From Sweltsa coloradensis (taxonomy: Eukaryota > Arthropoda > Insecta > Plecoptera > Chloroperlidae), in contig JAMZAV010001982.1 in assembly GCA_024449915.1 (NCBI GenBank), positions 186,001 through 250,000 on the forward strand: a stretch of 64,000 nucleotides of DNA. Reading direction: 5' to 3'. How positions within the stretch are numbered: the first letter of the stretch is position 1; each line of letters opens with the position of its first letter. The notes beneath the pieces were generated by a model. That model ran no database searches. It saw only the letters and a list, made by a program, of their open reading frames with translations, and was not told the DNA's origin. Below, one piece after another: positions 22,376-33,338 of the stretch. A program made the translations under genes and the position numbers.

Positions 22376-22847
22376 TTATCTCTGGTGTCTCACTGGGTCT
22401 ATCCTGACCTGTAAACAACTGTATTCGATTTAACCCTTGCACTAGTTGATTTTGACTATATATTAAATCAAAATTAAATCTGCGAAGGAAATCTGATCCA
22501 ATAATTCCCATGGCATTACGTAACCCTAGCTCTCGTTTGAACACTGCAAAATTAGTATATGAATAATCACTATTACCTAATCGAAGCGTCAAGTCTGCTA
22601 CTCCAGTTATCGGTAATGGATGCCCTGTTACACTCGAAAAATACCTTGCATTAGTCCTAATTGGTATATTAGCTCGATTAATTATTGTATCGCTAATCAG
22701 TGATTGATCTGCCCCAGTATCAAGGAGGAATATTGCTGTAATATTCTGTTCCTGTGGGAGGATAATCTCAGCCTGAATAAGCGTTTGAACTGTTCCTGTG
22801 CATATTGAATTAATAGACGTTGAAATATTTATGCACTTAACCACCAA
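22338..22847 (-). CDS. Gypsy aspartic protease
   Basis: The 169-codon frame contains the aspartic protease active-site motif FLLDTGADQSLIS (about residues 40-52). The second half has IIGSDFLRRFNFDL, which fits the conserved ILG-D-L motif of retropepsins. Such enzymes dimerise to cut the Gag-Pol polyprotein. It lies between the zinc-knuckle region and the coiled-coil ORF. A +1 shift is needed to continue into the latter. Confidence 0.88.
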   Translation of the reverse strand: MVVKCINISTSINSICTGTVQTLIQAEIILPQEQNITAIFLLDTGADQSLISDTIINRANIPIRTNARYFSSVTGHPLPITGVADLTLRLGNSDYSYTNFAVFKRELGLRNAMGIIGSDFLRRFNFDLIYSQNQLVQGLNRIQLFTGQDRPSETPEINAITPVRSFICR

Positions 22848-23410
22848 TTCCTGAGGAACAGTTAAAGGAATTGGCTCGTGCAGTTTTCCTGATTTGTACG
22901 ATAAGACGGCCTACTCGTATCCCGATCCTGATTTGAATCCCGATCCTGATATGAATACTGATTAACTCGACTATTATTTGGATAATGATTACCTTGCCTA
23001 TCATTTTGGCTAGATGAACATTGTCCCTGTGTATACTGGGTAGAGTAGCGTGTGTTATTGTCCCGTGGTGCATAGTCTCGTGCATTGTTTGGGCCTGTGT
23101 AAAACTAGATGTATCCCTAGTTTGCTGACGCGCAGGTGGATTTAATTTCCAACATTGTATTTTAGTATGACCTGCGTATTGCAATATGAACACAACGGCC
23201 TACTTGTTGCACAAGCTTGGTATTGTCGTTATCAGGATAATTATCCTAACCCGTGGAGCTTGTTGATTAAAACCATGTAACTTTGTCTCTGTGTATTATT
23301 GTTAATTTTGTCTCTGTGTGTTAGATTGAGTGGTGTCACTAGGGGGTCGCGCAATCTCTCGCAAAATGTCCCTTCCCCCCACAACGAAAACATTCGGGGG
23401 GTCTATTTTG
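22837..23410 (-). pseudogene. Gag nucleocapsid: two CCHC zinc knuckles, frame-broken
   Basis: On the - strand 23403 to about 23335 encodes CFRCGGKGHFARDCA, a canonical CX2CX4HX4C knuckle. Around 23195-23150 a second knuckle (CSYC...GHTKIQCW) is split by a frameshift. The 23193-22837 frame carries its second half and then an Ile/Arg-rich linker. These bind element RNA in Gag. Stops and shifts between the knuckles show decay. Confidence 0.75.
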
Positions 23411-23656
23411 TGAGGAGGTATTCTGATCCCTATCTACCTGTCCCACTACTGGTTTAAACACGAGGTCTAGGTAACTTGTGTTTCCTGCTGTGGCGTAGGA
23501 GTCTGGTTATCAGTCCCCCCTACTACACCTGTGATTTGTGCACTCTGTTCCTCTTTAGAGGTAATAACTCTAATTGCTGCTGATTCTACTGTGTTTTCGC
23601 ATAGTTGCTTCTATTTTTTCTTGTAATAGAGCCTGGTGATAAGCCTGTTTTATAAG

Positions 23657-24291
23657 TTACGGGTTTTTATCTAAAACAAAACGACGTACGTTACCTGCTA
23701 AACCTTGTGTGAATTTAGTCAGCATAGATTCTTGTAACAATTTTTTACGTATGTTTTGTTCTAACTCGTTCCCTACCTGCATTAAGGTTTTACTGCCGGC
23801 AATTTGAAGGCGAGTAGCAAACTGCCTAATAGTTTCACCCGGTTTTTGGAGACAGTGATCAAATTTTGATTGTAACTCCGAGGGCGATTCGACTACTTGA
23901 AACCAAGCTAACATTTTTTGTTTAAAGTCTCCGTAGGATGCCTGAGCTAGTTGCGTATTGTTGACAAACAAAGTCACGTGCGTCATGTGTTAGTTTCAAT
24001 CGAGCAATTAATACTTTCTGGTGTATCCGACCAACCACTCATAAGGGCTATTTCGTCGATTTACTAAAGTAGGTTTGTATTTTGGTGCCTTCAGATTTCC
24101 CAGAGAACTCAGGTACTAAACCCAAATGACTCAAAGTGCCGAATTGGCGCTGTTCCCTTGGTTCTAGGATAAACAGCTGCTTGACCCCTATTAGTTACGT
24201 CATTTTCGGGACATGAACTCGCGAAATTTGTGTCCTCATTTGACTGCATGTTTAAATATCCTCCTAACCCTTCCATTGTCGACCTATCCAC
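23657..24291 (-). pseudogene. gag: Gag capsid region
   Basis: The frame 23986-23657 matches the retrotransposon Gag capsid pattern: YGDFKQKMLAWF, a long helical stretch, KPGETIRQFATRLQ, and QESMLTKFTQGL. Upstream, 24291-24109 and the sequence to 23990 (VPEFSGK...KVLIARLKLTHDA in mixed frames) fit the Gag N-terminus, but stops occur near 24030. Gag forms the particle. Because the start is broken, this copy probably cannot make full-length Gag. Confidence 0.75.
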
Positions 24292-24592
24292 TATCGGAAC
24301 GCCGTCCCAAAACCTTCCCCCCTATCTCCGTTTTACTCCATGATTTTATCCACTATCAATCATTTCTTTCATAAATCCTTTTTATATCGCATTTTTATTT
24401 CCCCCAAAACAACAACAACGAAAACACTATCACTTATTAACATTTTACTATTTCACGCACTACTTAATATCAACCTATTTACTAAAGTTTTTCAACCTGA
24501 AGTTTATTCCATCCTGCAATTATTACGAGGGAAATATCCCTTTACTGAAAATTTTAATAACAAAACACTTTCTAGTGAGGAGAAAAAAATTA
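24292..24592 (-). other. 5' leader of the giant Gypsy element
   Basis: AT-rich untranslated stretch between primer site and Gag. I see nothing else in it. Confidence 0.5.
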
Positions 24593-24609
24593 TCCCACCG
24601 CTTTCACCA
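24593..24609 (-). other. Primer-binding site, tRNA-Leu-like
   Basis: On the - strand, one base inside the 5' LTR, the sequence is TGGTGAAAGCGGTGGGA. Its complement, TCCCACCGCTTTCACCA, resembles the 3' end of a eukaryotic tRNA-Leu plus CCA. The position and terminal TGG are exactly those of a retrotransposon primer site. Confidence 0.8.
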
Positions 24610-24610
24610 G

Positions 24611-25750
24611 TGATATGTGGCTAGAAGTTGCCACCATGTGGCCATCTACTGCCCATATTCTAGTAGTGCTGCCACCACTCACTTACGTGAGAAATACCTG
24701 GTAGGTGAACGTGCGTCCTAGACGCGTGAATCTTGGAGCTGTGAGGCTGCCAATAAGGGTGCAAGGAGGAAACGTACTTCAGATTACATAGCTCGTTTTA
24801 TTACCATTATTATACATATAACATATTTAGCATGTATCCTTATTCTAGGGGATTCCTTTATCTATCTAAAGCCCTACTTGGCTTTACCCTTTATATATTG
24901 AAAACATGGTACTTACTTGCTTGGTGATGCGAAGGTACAGATATTATATTATTGCGCACTGAAGTTAAATGATGTTACTCATACCATGAATTTAGCCATC
25001 AGCAATATTCGTAGATAGTAATATACCTTTATAATACTACTTGATTAAATGAAGGAATTATGACAGGGGAATAATATCCTTCTACATTTGGCACCTCAAC
25101 ATTATAACTCCTTAAGCACTTGACTTAAAGCCCGATAATGTTGGAGAACTCAAATATAGTTTGTCTTACTATCGTAAGTGGATATTGTAAGCTAGGTTAA
25201 TTTAGGCATTAAAAGGAAATTATATCCTTCTAAATTTGGAACCTCAATATTACAACTCCTTAAGCACTTGACTTAAAGCCCGGTAATGTTGGAGAACTCA
25301 AATATAGCTTGTCTTACTAAGGTAAGTGGATATTATCAAGTTGGATTTAATTAGGTGTGATCTCACAATCTATTCAGCTCTTCATATTATTATGTTGCGG
25401 CTTAGGCTTTGACATAATGATATTGGAGAACGCTAAATACCATTGTAATTAATTAGGGAGTAAGTATGACTGACTGCGGGCAATACCCAAGTAGTTCTGC
25501 CTGTTGGAAGTGTCTCTAGAAAGAAGGAAGACTCTGTCCCCACTCTGTTCCTAGCTTCCACCCCTAGTGTCCCTACGTATGACTTATATCCAGCTGATCA
25601 AGTTGGGAACAACAAGTAACCCGTGATGGTGACTAAACGCTCGTGACATGAAGGCTACCAAAGTCTTGTATTGTGTAAGACATGTGAAATAAGGTGAAAC
25701 AGAAACTGACTAATATTCTTTAATATTCAAGAGTGTTTCGACACACAACA
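24611..25750 (-). repeat. 5' LTR of giant Gypsy element
   Basis: Direct repeat of 975-1967 with the same termini. It carries an additional tandem unit of about 148 bp: the block starting TATCCTTCTA at about 25075 recurs at about 25223, diverged by several substitutions. Transcription would proceed leftward. Confidence 0.9.
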
Positions 25751-26224
25751 ATTCAACACAGATTAGGTTATCATATGATGTTAATTATTTAAGTAACTTA
25801 TGATTACTATGATATAATTACTTATGTGAAAAAAGAAATTGATTGTCAATGATTTTCTTGTATCGTTATACAATATGCAGCGATATACTTTAATAGGCAG
25901 AATACGTATAGTATCATGTAACAAGTAGTAAATTAAACACAACTCTTCATTTAAAAAAAGATTAAATTAAAACACTCTTTACAGTTTGCACCCTAACCCT
26001 ATACCCTAATAATATACATACACCATTATTAATTATATAATTACCATAAAAACGAAGTATAACATGTCTTCCTGATTTATTCATCGATCTAGATATTCCG
26101 AAAAAATAAAAAAGTGGTAGTTGCAGGGCTCAATGACCCAAAATATGCTTAAACATCATGACTACATATTGTCGCACAAATCCGATTGAATCCAACATAA
26201 TTTCGAAAGTAATTGAGACAAAAC
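25751..26224. other. AT-rich spacer
   Basis: Starts with the ATTC target duplication of the Gypsy element. There are no ORFs or recognised repeats. Confidence 0.5.
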
Positions 26225-27285
26225 ATTTTTTAACATTTTTTTTTTCGGGGGGGCAAGTGGCGGGTAAGGGCCCCACACAGCCACTCTGACGAGTGATATT
26301 TTTTCTCGTAGTAAATTGTTCTATAGAAATGCCGTATTTTTTAATCATGTATACCTTATGAGGTCAAATTTGGCTTTTTTGGGGGCCACTTCAAGGGCGT
26401 TTGATTGGTCAAATCCCCAAAGCAGGCCGTCTGACGAGTGATATTCGTTTTCCTGGTAACCAGCTCTATAAATTAACTTATGTTTAAATCATGTATACCT
26501 TATGAGGGCAGACTTTGAATTTTTTGGGGGCCGACTTTGGGCGTTACCAAACGAGTCAAAGCCCCAACGCAGCTCGTCTGAAGAGTGATATTCGTTTTAC
26601 TGGTAACCTTTTTCTATAACATGACGTATGTTTGAATCATGTATACTTATTGAGGGCAGATTTGACTTTTTTTTTTTGGGGGGGGGGGGCACTTTGGGGG
26701 CATCTGACGGGTCAACGGCCCAACGCAGCCCGTCTGACGAGTGATATTCGTTTTAATAGTAATTTTCCCTATAAAATGTTTAATCATGTATACCTTATGA
26801 GGGCAGAGTTGACCTTTTTTGGGGCTCACTTTGGGGGCGTCTGACGGGTCAACGGCCTATCGCAGCCCGTCTGACGAGTGATATTCATTTTTGGGTTAAC
26901 ATTTTCTATAATTTTTCTTTTGTTTCAATCATGTATACTTAATAGGGGCAGATTTAACCTTTTTTGGGGGGGGGGGGCCACTTTGGGGGCATCTGACGGG
27001 TCAACGGCCCAACGCAGCCCGTCTGACGAGTCATGTTCGTTTTTCTAGTAATTTTCCCTATAAAATGACGTATGTTTTAATCATGTATACCTTATGAGGG
27101 CAGAGTTGACCTTAATTGGGGCCCACTTTGGGGGCGTCTGACGGGTCAACGGCCTATTGCAGCCCGTCTCACGAGTGATATTCATTTTTGTGCTAACTTC
27201 TTCTATAATTTTTCTTATGTTTTAATCATGGATACTTAATAGGGGCAGATTTGACCTTTTTTGGGGCCCGCTTCTATTCCAATGG
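26225..27285. repeat. Tandem array, about 147-bp monomer, 7 units
   Basis: The marker ATCATGTATACCTTATGAG or close variants recurs at about 26344, 26490, 26637, 26786, 26929, 27080 and 27228, a spacing of 144-150 bp. Each unit also has a G-run (GGGGGCCACTTTGGGGGC), then GACGGGTCAACGGCC, then GCAGCCCGTCTGACGAGTG, where GACGGG and CCCGTC can pair as a small hairpin. The leftmost units are the most diverged. The array ends directly at the LINE, so it may be its 5' UTR/promoter monomers. Confidence 0.85.
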
Positions 27286-27294
27286 TCAAACCAG

Positions 27295-27597
27295 ATGTAC
27301 CCTAGGAGGGGAGACTGTAAGTTGCGAGCTCTTGGACTTACAGACAACTCCAATGACGAGCATCAACCGAGTAATAATAACACGCTACACATTGAGTCAC
27401 AGTCGCAGATAAATAAGCCTACTGCTCCGTCCACTGACCCCTCGTCAACTCCAAACAACCAGTCAGAGTCAGGTTCTACTTCAATAATAATTGACGCGTC
27501 TCCAGCAGCCCAGCCTGCCCCCAAACCCGACAAAGACAATAAAATAAGCATCACACCTGACACGCAATCTGTGTCGTCTAAAACAACAACACGTTAA
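27295..27597 (+). pseudogene. LINE ORF1-like frame
   Basis: A 100-codon open frame, rich in Ser, Thr, Pro and Asn, with no zinc knuckle or RRM visible. Its position, directly upstream of the endonuclease, is the reason to call it ORF1. The function is not shown by the sequence. Confidence 0.4.
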
Positions 27598-27876
27598 CGA
27601 GTAAAACAATAAAAAAACAACAATAAATTGACAAAATTATTAAAAAGAACCGATAAGGCAACCGACCCAACAAACTCCTCGATCTCCAACGAAACTATAT
27701 TGTAAGAAGCCATTCAAATCCTGAAATTAATTTGAACTTCAAATCCCGCCAATCCCACCTAAAGAAACATCTAGTACAAGAAGAACACATCGCAACCGCC
27801 CTTGGAGCGACATTGTCGATGATGCAATCAATTCTACTTCACCAATATCAGTTGATTGCTTGTGTCTGCTACTTCA

Positions 27877-28547
27877 TACCCATGAACTTCAACATTGGAT
27901 TTGTCAACTGCCACGGCTTCCCCTGTAAAAAGCCACTTACTGAAAACCATTGTGTTTCACAAAACCTACACGTGTTGGGAATAGGAGAAACTTGGACGAA
28001 TATCCAACATAATATTTCACTTCCCGGATTCTCGTCCTTTCGGCAAATCCGTCCAACTCCCCCTGGACAACCACCTAGAGGAGGCGTTGCTCTGTTCTTC
28101 CACCCTCATATTCCTGCAGTACAGATTACCCCGCCGATCTAGTTCCACCATATTGAAACAATTCTTTGTTCTATTTGCTGTCCGATGGGCCTTGTGATAA
28201 TAGCTGTACTATATCTGCCTCCGACGTCCCGCCTCGCCGATCTACTTGATTTCTTTAAATATCTCACATCGTTTCCGAACTTCATTCTAATCGGTGATTT
28301 AAACTCAAAGCCTGAATTTTTCGGAGACACCAGTTCCAACACAAATGGTATCTTTCTCGCAGATCTTATCGTCGATCTTCCTATGTACCGGTGTAACAAC
28401 ATTAACCCAACGTTCATCGGCCCAATGGGATCGTCTATTCCGGATCATTTCCTTGTAAGCGAGAGGCTCTCAGGGAAGGTAGGAGACACTGTTATTGGCC
28501 CGTCCATCGCCGTCAGGCGACATTTTTCCTCCTCCCCCTGCACGTGA
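27877..28547 (+). pseudogene. LINE AP-like endonuclease
   Basis: Two pieces in shifted frames. The first, to 28142, has FVNCHGF, a VLGIGETWT block (the catalytic Glu block of this family) and RGGVALFF. The second, 28185-28547, has VLYLPPTS, FILIGDLNSKP (the GDLN-type catalytic Asp/Asn motif) and SSIPDHFLVS (the terminal SxPDH-type motif). These are the hallmarks of the exonuclease-endonuclease-phosphatase fold that nicks target DNA. The stop and frameshift near 28142 inactivate it. Confidence 0.8.
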
Positions 28548-30450
28548 ACGTTACAAACTTATGAAAGACTCCAATCACGCTGATTGGGACCAATATAGAA
28601 CAACAATAATTCAGCACCTGCCAGAAACGCCCGATTTGTCCAATTGCATTACACTACGCAACTACGCTGACGTCCTAGTAGATACTCTCAAGCAAGCCGC
28701 CACTCTTGCCGTTCCAGTAAAATCTGTAGACACCTATCGACTCTCATTACCACCAGATATCGTTAACCTCATCCGCTTACAGAGAAGAATCTACAATCAA
28801 TTTAAAGCAACCAGTGACCCCACCAGAAAAATTGAACGGAACTGTCTTTCTGCTCTAGTACGTAGAAAAATTACAAATTACCGCAAACTGCAATGGACAG
28901 CTGTGTGCGAGTCCTTAAACTACAAAGACGGGAATAAATTCTGGCACAAATTTAAATGCCTCACGGGTCAGAAATCTCGTAAAGTATCTCCACTCGTCAT
29001 CAACGGCGATGTGTTCTCTTTACTCCGGAAGATAAGGCGAGAGAGTTCGCATCGTCTCTTGAAGCAGTACATCACTTCCCTACCAATCCTCACTTTGACA
29101 ATAACTTCTGTGCAAAAATCGAGAGACTGCTTATCAAACACGAACCACATTTGTCCTCTCACGATCCTATTCCCATTCAAGACATCACTTATCCCGAGTT
29201 AGTTGAGGAGATTACTCCTGACGAAGTTTCAGCAGCAATTTTCAAAGGCCGCAACTTTACGCCTGGAGACGACGGAATCACGAGAACAATGCTACGTCAA
29301 GCTCCTCCCTGTTCATCACTCACCTATCCTCCTTGTTCACAGGGTGCCTCAACCTCGGATACATTCCTCCTCATTTGAAATCAGCTACCGTCGTCATGAT
29401 AGCCAAGAAAAACCAACCGCCTGACCAATTTAGCAGCTATCGGTCGATAAGTCTACGGAACGTGATCGTCAAAATACTCGAAAGAGTTATCCAATCCCGT
29501 CTCGCCCGTTTCGCCGAGAACAATAACATAAACCCCGAATCACAATCCGGGCTTAGAACGGGTCGTTCAACTACTGATCCTCTGATCCGGTTGATTACTG
29601 AAGTATCATCGGCGCTCAACCTCCTCCTCGCTGCTTTCCTAGACATTTCCCGTGCATTTGACCAAGTGTGGCACAGTGGCCTCTGTTTTAAATTACTTAA
29701 AATGCAAATCCCTCTCACGATGGTCCGATTTATCAAAGCTTTTCTATATCCGACCGTAGTGCGCGAGCACAGATAACAGAGCACACTACGTCTACTCTGT
29801 TATCTGTGGCGCGAGTTAAGATTCAAGACCATCTATCTCGACCTATCTCCCCTGCTGCTGGTGTTCCCCAAGGATCCTGCCTGTCACCCCTGCTATATTT
29901 GCTTTACTGTCACGATATCCCAAACCCTCTTGATAAAAAAAATATTTTTGGCTATATTTGCTGACGACACAGCTTATTGGTGCGTCGGCCGGACCGCCAG
30001 AGAAGTATATCGGAGGCTTCAACGCCAAATCAAAGCTCTTGAAAATTGGAAGCGCAGATGGCGCATTTTACCAAACGCCCTGAAGACCCAACACATACTG
30101 TTACGACACCGTAATAAAACACGAAAAGCTTCTCAAGACTCTCATAGGCTCAGCATCTGCATCACCCTATGGAATAAAACCGTTTCACCACCCGCACAGC
30201 AAAATATCTCGGTATTACGTTTTCCGACACACTGGGGTGTAACTTCAAAACACTCTGTTTTACTTACGCCGCCTTCATCAGACCGCTTTTTGAGTATGCA
30301 GCGGCAGCTCTCTCTACCCGGTCCTTGGGGCCGCTTCCTGCGGCTATACGTCGCTTGAACGCAGAATTTTAAGACGAATCTCAGGGTTACACCCTTGGAC
30401 AGAAAATGACCTAGTTTACAGTGCAACCGGTATGGAAAAGCTGAGCAATT
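28495..30450 (+). pseudogene. LINE reverse transcriptase and C-terminal region
   Basis: The 28495-29202 frame is the linker (NLIRLQRRIYNQFK, FWHKFKCLTG). RT follows in several frames: PGDDGITRTML (about 29270), YRSISLRNVIVKILERVI, AAFLDISRAFDQVWH (catalytic Asp of motif A, about 29650), GVPQGSCLSPLLYLLY in shifted frame at about 29860, and FADDTAYW (motif C, about 29955). After it comes a thumb/C-terminal region whose pieces (RPLFEYAAAAL, LERRILRR) appear in alternating frames to about 30400. Jockey/I-type elements have this arrangement. Confidence 0.82.
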
Positions 30451-30523
30451 GAATGGAAAGACTATGAGAACCAATTTCCTTCCCGCCTTCAAAACTTAGG
30501 TTCCCTATACTTTACTCAATATC

Positions 30524-31202
30524 GCTAATTTTCCGTTCTTTGACAAAACTCAAAAATCTTAAAATTGATTTTCAAAATGGCGGAAAACCCGCAACCGGAT
30601 TTTTTGGGATTCTGTTGGGGATGTCCAGGAGACCCACCTTAACAAATCCCGACCGGTCCCTGCTTGTTTTTTTGAATGCGTGGGTCATATCACAACGGCC
30701 CTGTACTAATATTAAAAATCTGAGTTTCATAGTATTATATTCGGTCGCATATGGAATTTTTTTGACAAACTCATTTTTTCTTTTAATTCTTGTTCTAGGG
30801 ATAATTTGTGACAAAACGAGTGGTCACACGATACCTTTCTTTCAATACAACACAAATTGGTTATTAAAGGTCAAAGGTCACATTATCTGGTAATATTTAC
30901 CAGTAGGTAAGGTGGTCAAGTATGAATTTTTTTTCGGTTATTGCCTTGAGCAACCATATTCCAAAATTTGAGTTTGTTGTTATCAAATTCCCCGGGCCCT
31001 AGGATTTTTTTAGTTCAGGTTTTCAGCTAAGTAGTAATAAATAATAATTAAATTGTTGTTACAAGATTCTATAATATTCAAAGTAGGGTTGGCCTACAGG
31101 AAAATTAAAACATACCGGTACTCAAGTGTATATAGTGTCAGAAAAGAATTCGTTAAGCCAGTAATACGCTATATGTTAATGAGACATTTTTTGGGGTTCC
31201 TG
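30524..31202. other. Spacer between LINE and oppositely oriented LINE tail
   Basis: AT-rich, with a short frame at 30540-30893 that has no recognisable domain. Nothing else is supported. Confidence 0.4.
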
Positions 31203-31290
31203 TAAAGTAAAGTAAAGTAAAGTAAAGCTTTATAGGGAACCTAAGTTTTGAAGGCGGGAAGGAAATTGGTTCTCTCTGGTCTCAGCGCCC
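31203..31290 (-). mobile_element. Severely 5'-truncated LINE copy with (TTTAC)n tail
   Basis: On the - strand it reads GAGAACCAATTTCCTTCCCG, then TTCAAAACTTAGGTTCCC, TATAAAGC and (TTTAC)5. The first 43 bp match the last bases of the LINE at 30470-30513, in opposite orientation. This defines the 3' end and tail of the family. Confidence 0.75.
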
Positions 31291-32607
31291 ATAAGAATTA
31301 GCATGGTACGAAAATGTAACTCGCCGTATCTTTTGAAATCGCGTAAAAGAAATCTAAACCAATAACATCACAAGATGCATAATTTTGTAAAGAAGATGAT
31401 GGCATTCTACTTTGCTCGATGACGCTTCCTAAATTCAAACTATTATGAGTTAAATAGACCCATGTTTCCGCGCTGTCGCAAAATGTACTCTGACTGAGCG
31501 GCAACCTAAGCGAGGCGCATCCACGTTGTGTGCAGCTGTGGCATCCTCGCATACCACACGCTTGTCCATGGTTGCTAAATGTACTTCGCATTCAAGATTT
31601 TGTTGGCACATTAAAGGATATTTTATTAGTAATGTATAATCTAGTACAACTCAGTGACCTCACAGTAGCCACAAAGCAAGTCGGATACCAAATGTTATGC
31701 TGATGCCACGGACAAAATGTTTTTACGTGCTTTTTCATGAGCAGTTTGGAAGGTTTGGCAACAGTGTAAATGTAAAGTTCACTTCAACTCAAAACAAATG
31801 TCATTAATATTTGTGATAGAGCAGAGTTATGTGTATCCACGCAAAAAGGAAAGATTATAGTTTCTTACAGTATGAACATAATTCCGGACCATGGTCGGGT
31901 TCCCGCACTATCGCTAACGAAACATTAGCACGGGCTAATCGCCTATACCACGCTGACCGGAGAGAACCGGACAACGCCCACTTAGGTTCCCTATTGGCCT
32001 GTAGATTGGTACAAAATACAAATATAGGCGTCGTCAAGTTGGTTAATTATACAATTTTCAAACAAAAACAAACACAAACAAACACAAACAATCATATTGG
32101 TGACAAACAGGAATTCAAAATTCCTTGTGCTTGTCGGCAACAAAATATTATGTAATTAGACGAGTGAGCGCAGCGAACGTAGTCTTTCCTAACGCTTTAC
32201 TCGATCGGGCCTTGGCCTTGAGCATTGTCTAATGTATGTATGTTTGTTTGTCCGGGCTCATACGGCCGAACGGCCAAATAGATTGAGCTGAAATTTTAAA
32301 CACACATCCGTGACCAGGTAACTGAGAACTGCTAACAAAATGAGCAACATCCATTGCGATTTAAGCTCACAAGAAATAAAAATGTGAAAAATCTGAACTT
32401 AGAATGCAAATGTTTAAAATACCCATTCGTAAAATAGAACACAGCCTGTGAAAGTTTGCGATCAGATGAACCAAGTCAATGTTATTATTTTGTTTTCATT
32501 ATGCATGCCTTCTGTCATTCTGTAAACGATGCTGGCTATCAAGGATACTATTATACACCTTGTTTGGGCTGGTGATGATCTACAAGAAACAGTGCGACGT
32601 ATTTTAT
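31291..32607. other. Repeat debris, no gene seen
   Basis: A block near 32160-32240 (GAGCGCAGCGAACGTAGTC and TTGTCCGGGCTCATACGGCC) resembles the ends of the GAGCGAAGCG-type elements. A 108-codon frame at 31829-32155 ends in a CAAACAAACA simple repeat and has no family match. Confidence 0.4.
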
Positions 32608-33338
32608 CTCGCAAACATCAGCTGGTAAGTAGGGAAGTGTAATTATTACTTTCCGAAACTAAAATGCGAGCTCTGGCAGTCGTTGTCGGGGACCCCCCAT
32701 ATTCTCTGACGACCTTCCCAACAACGACGACCACCAGGACAAGACGAACGATGACAAAGACGATGACGACCACGACGCGAGAACCCTCCCTTTTCTTTCA
32801 CCTTTACCCGTGGCTATTTCTGACCAGCACCAGCATGGGATTTTCCTCCCTATATCCTCTAAGCAAGAGTGGTGATTTTTGACCTAGCGGTTGTCGCACC
32901 CTTAATCCAAACTAAAACTAAATTGGGATGTATGGGACCAGCCTTTTTTTATAATAGAACGACGACAAACGGTTGACGCACCCTGAAACCAAAAAACTAT
33001 AAACCACTTTCTCTGTTCGCCTAGGCCTAAATATTTTATTTTTTTGGGTTCATTTAGATTAAGGACGCGTCAACCGTTAGGTCATAATGCACGACTCTAG
33101 CCTAGGGGATGGGGAGGAGGGGCCCATGCTGGTCAGAACCAGCCATGGGTAAGGGGAGGAAGGGGTTTCTCACGTTGTGGTCGTTATTGTCTTTGTCATC
33201 GTTCGTTGTGTCATTGTCACCGTAGTCGGGGAGGTCGTCAAGGGAAGGGGGAGGTGTCCCCGACGACGATTGCCAGAGCTCGTCTCTGGTTTTTGGGGAG
33301 TATAATATGCTTCCCTCTTATTAGCTGATGTTTGCGAG
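32608..33338. repeat. Foldback element
   Basis: The left arm starts CTCGCAAACATCAGCT and contains GCGAGCTCTGGCAGTCGTTG at 32667 and CCAGCACCAGCATGGG near 32823-32838. The right arm is its diverged complement (CCCATGCTGGTCAGAACC at about 33122, GATTGCCAGAGCTCG at about 33268-33282, TAGCTGATGTTTGCGAGG ending about 33338). Arms are about 220-240 bp. GA/CG-rich degenerate triplets (GACGACC) fill the arms. A looser relative of the right arm is seen at 53470-53700. Confidence 0.7.

Larger units (their letters stand above)
975..25750 (-). mobile_element. Giant Ty3/Gypsy-type LTR retrotransposon (24.8 kb, nested insertions)
   Basis: Two direct LTRs (975-1967 and 24611-25750), each TG...CA, bound the element. 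The 4 bp outside each LTR are ATTC (971-974 and 25751-25754), a perfect target duplication. All element ORFs lie on the - strand: Gag (about 24291-23190), protease (22847-22338), a coiled-coil ORF (22375-20192), RT-RNase H-integrase start (20300-18174) and integrase end (11247-9820). A primer-binding site lies one base inside the 5' LTR. Protease, then RT, RNase H, integrase is the Ty3/Gypsy order. The size is exceptional even after removing about 7.2 kb of nested DNA from the integrase. The coding modules are mostly open, while Gag carries stops and shifts, so this copy is probably defective but not ancient. Confidence 0.9.
27290..30523 (+). mobile_element. Decayed Jockey/I-like non-LTR retrotransposon (LINE)
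   Basis: Order on the + strand: an ORF1-like Ser/Pro/Thr-rich frame (27295-27597), an endonuclease region (27877-28547), a linker, an RT (about 29150-30000), and a C-terminal region ending in GAACCAATTTCCTTCCCGCC. The final 3' sequence is GGTTCCCTATACTTTACT, matching the (TTTAC)n tail of a related copy at 31203. Several frameshifts and stops break the frames, so it is dead. Confidence 0.85.

Noticed and set aside
26225..27285. CTGACGA words in the 147-bp array as hammerhead cores
   Set aside because: No GAAA plus GUH partner follows in either strand at the right spacing.
26225..27285. CRISPR-like array
   Set aside because: The units are continuous 147-bp monomers without short direct repeats and unique spacers, in eukaryotic DNA.
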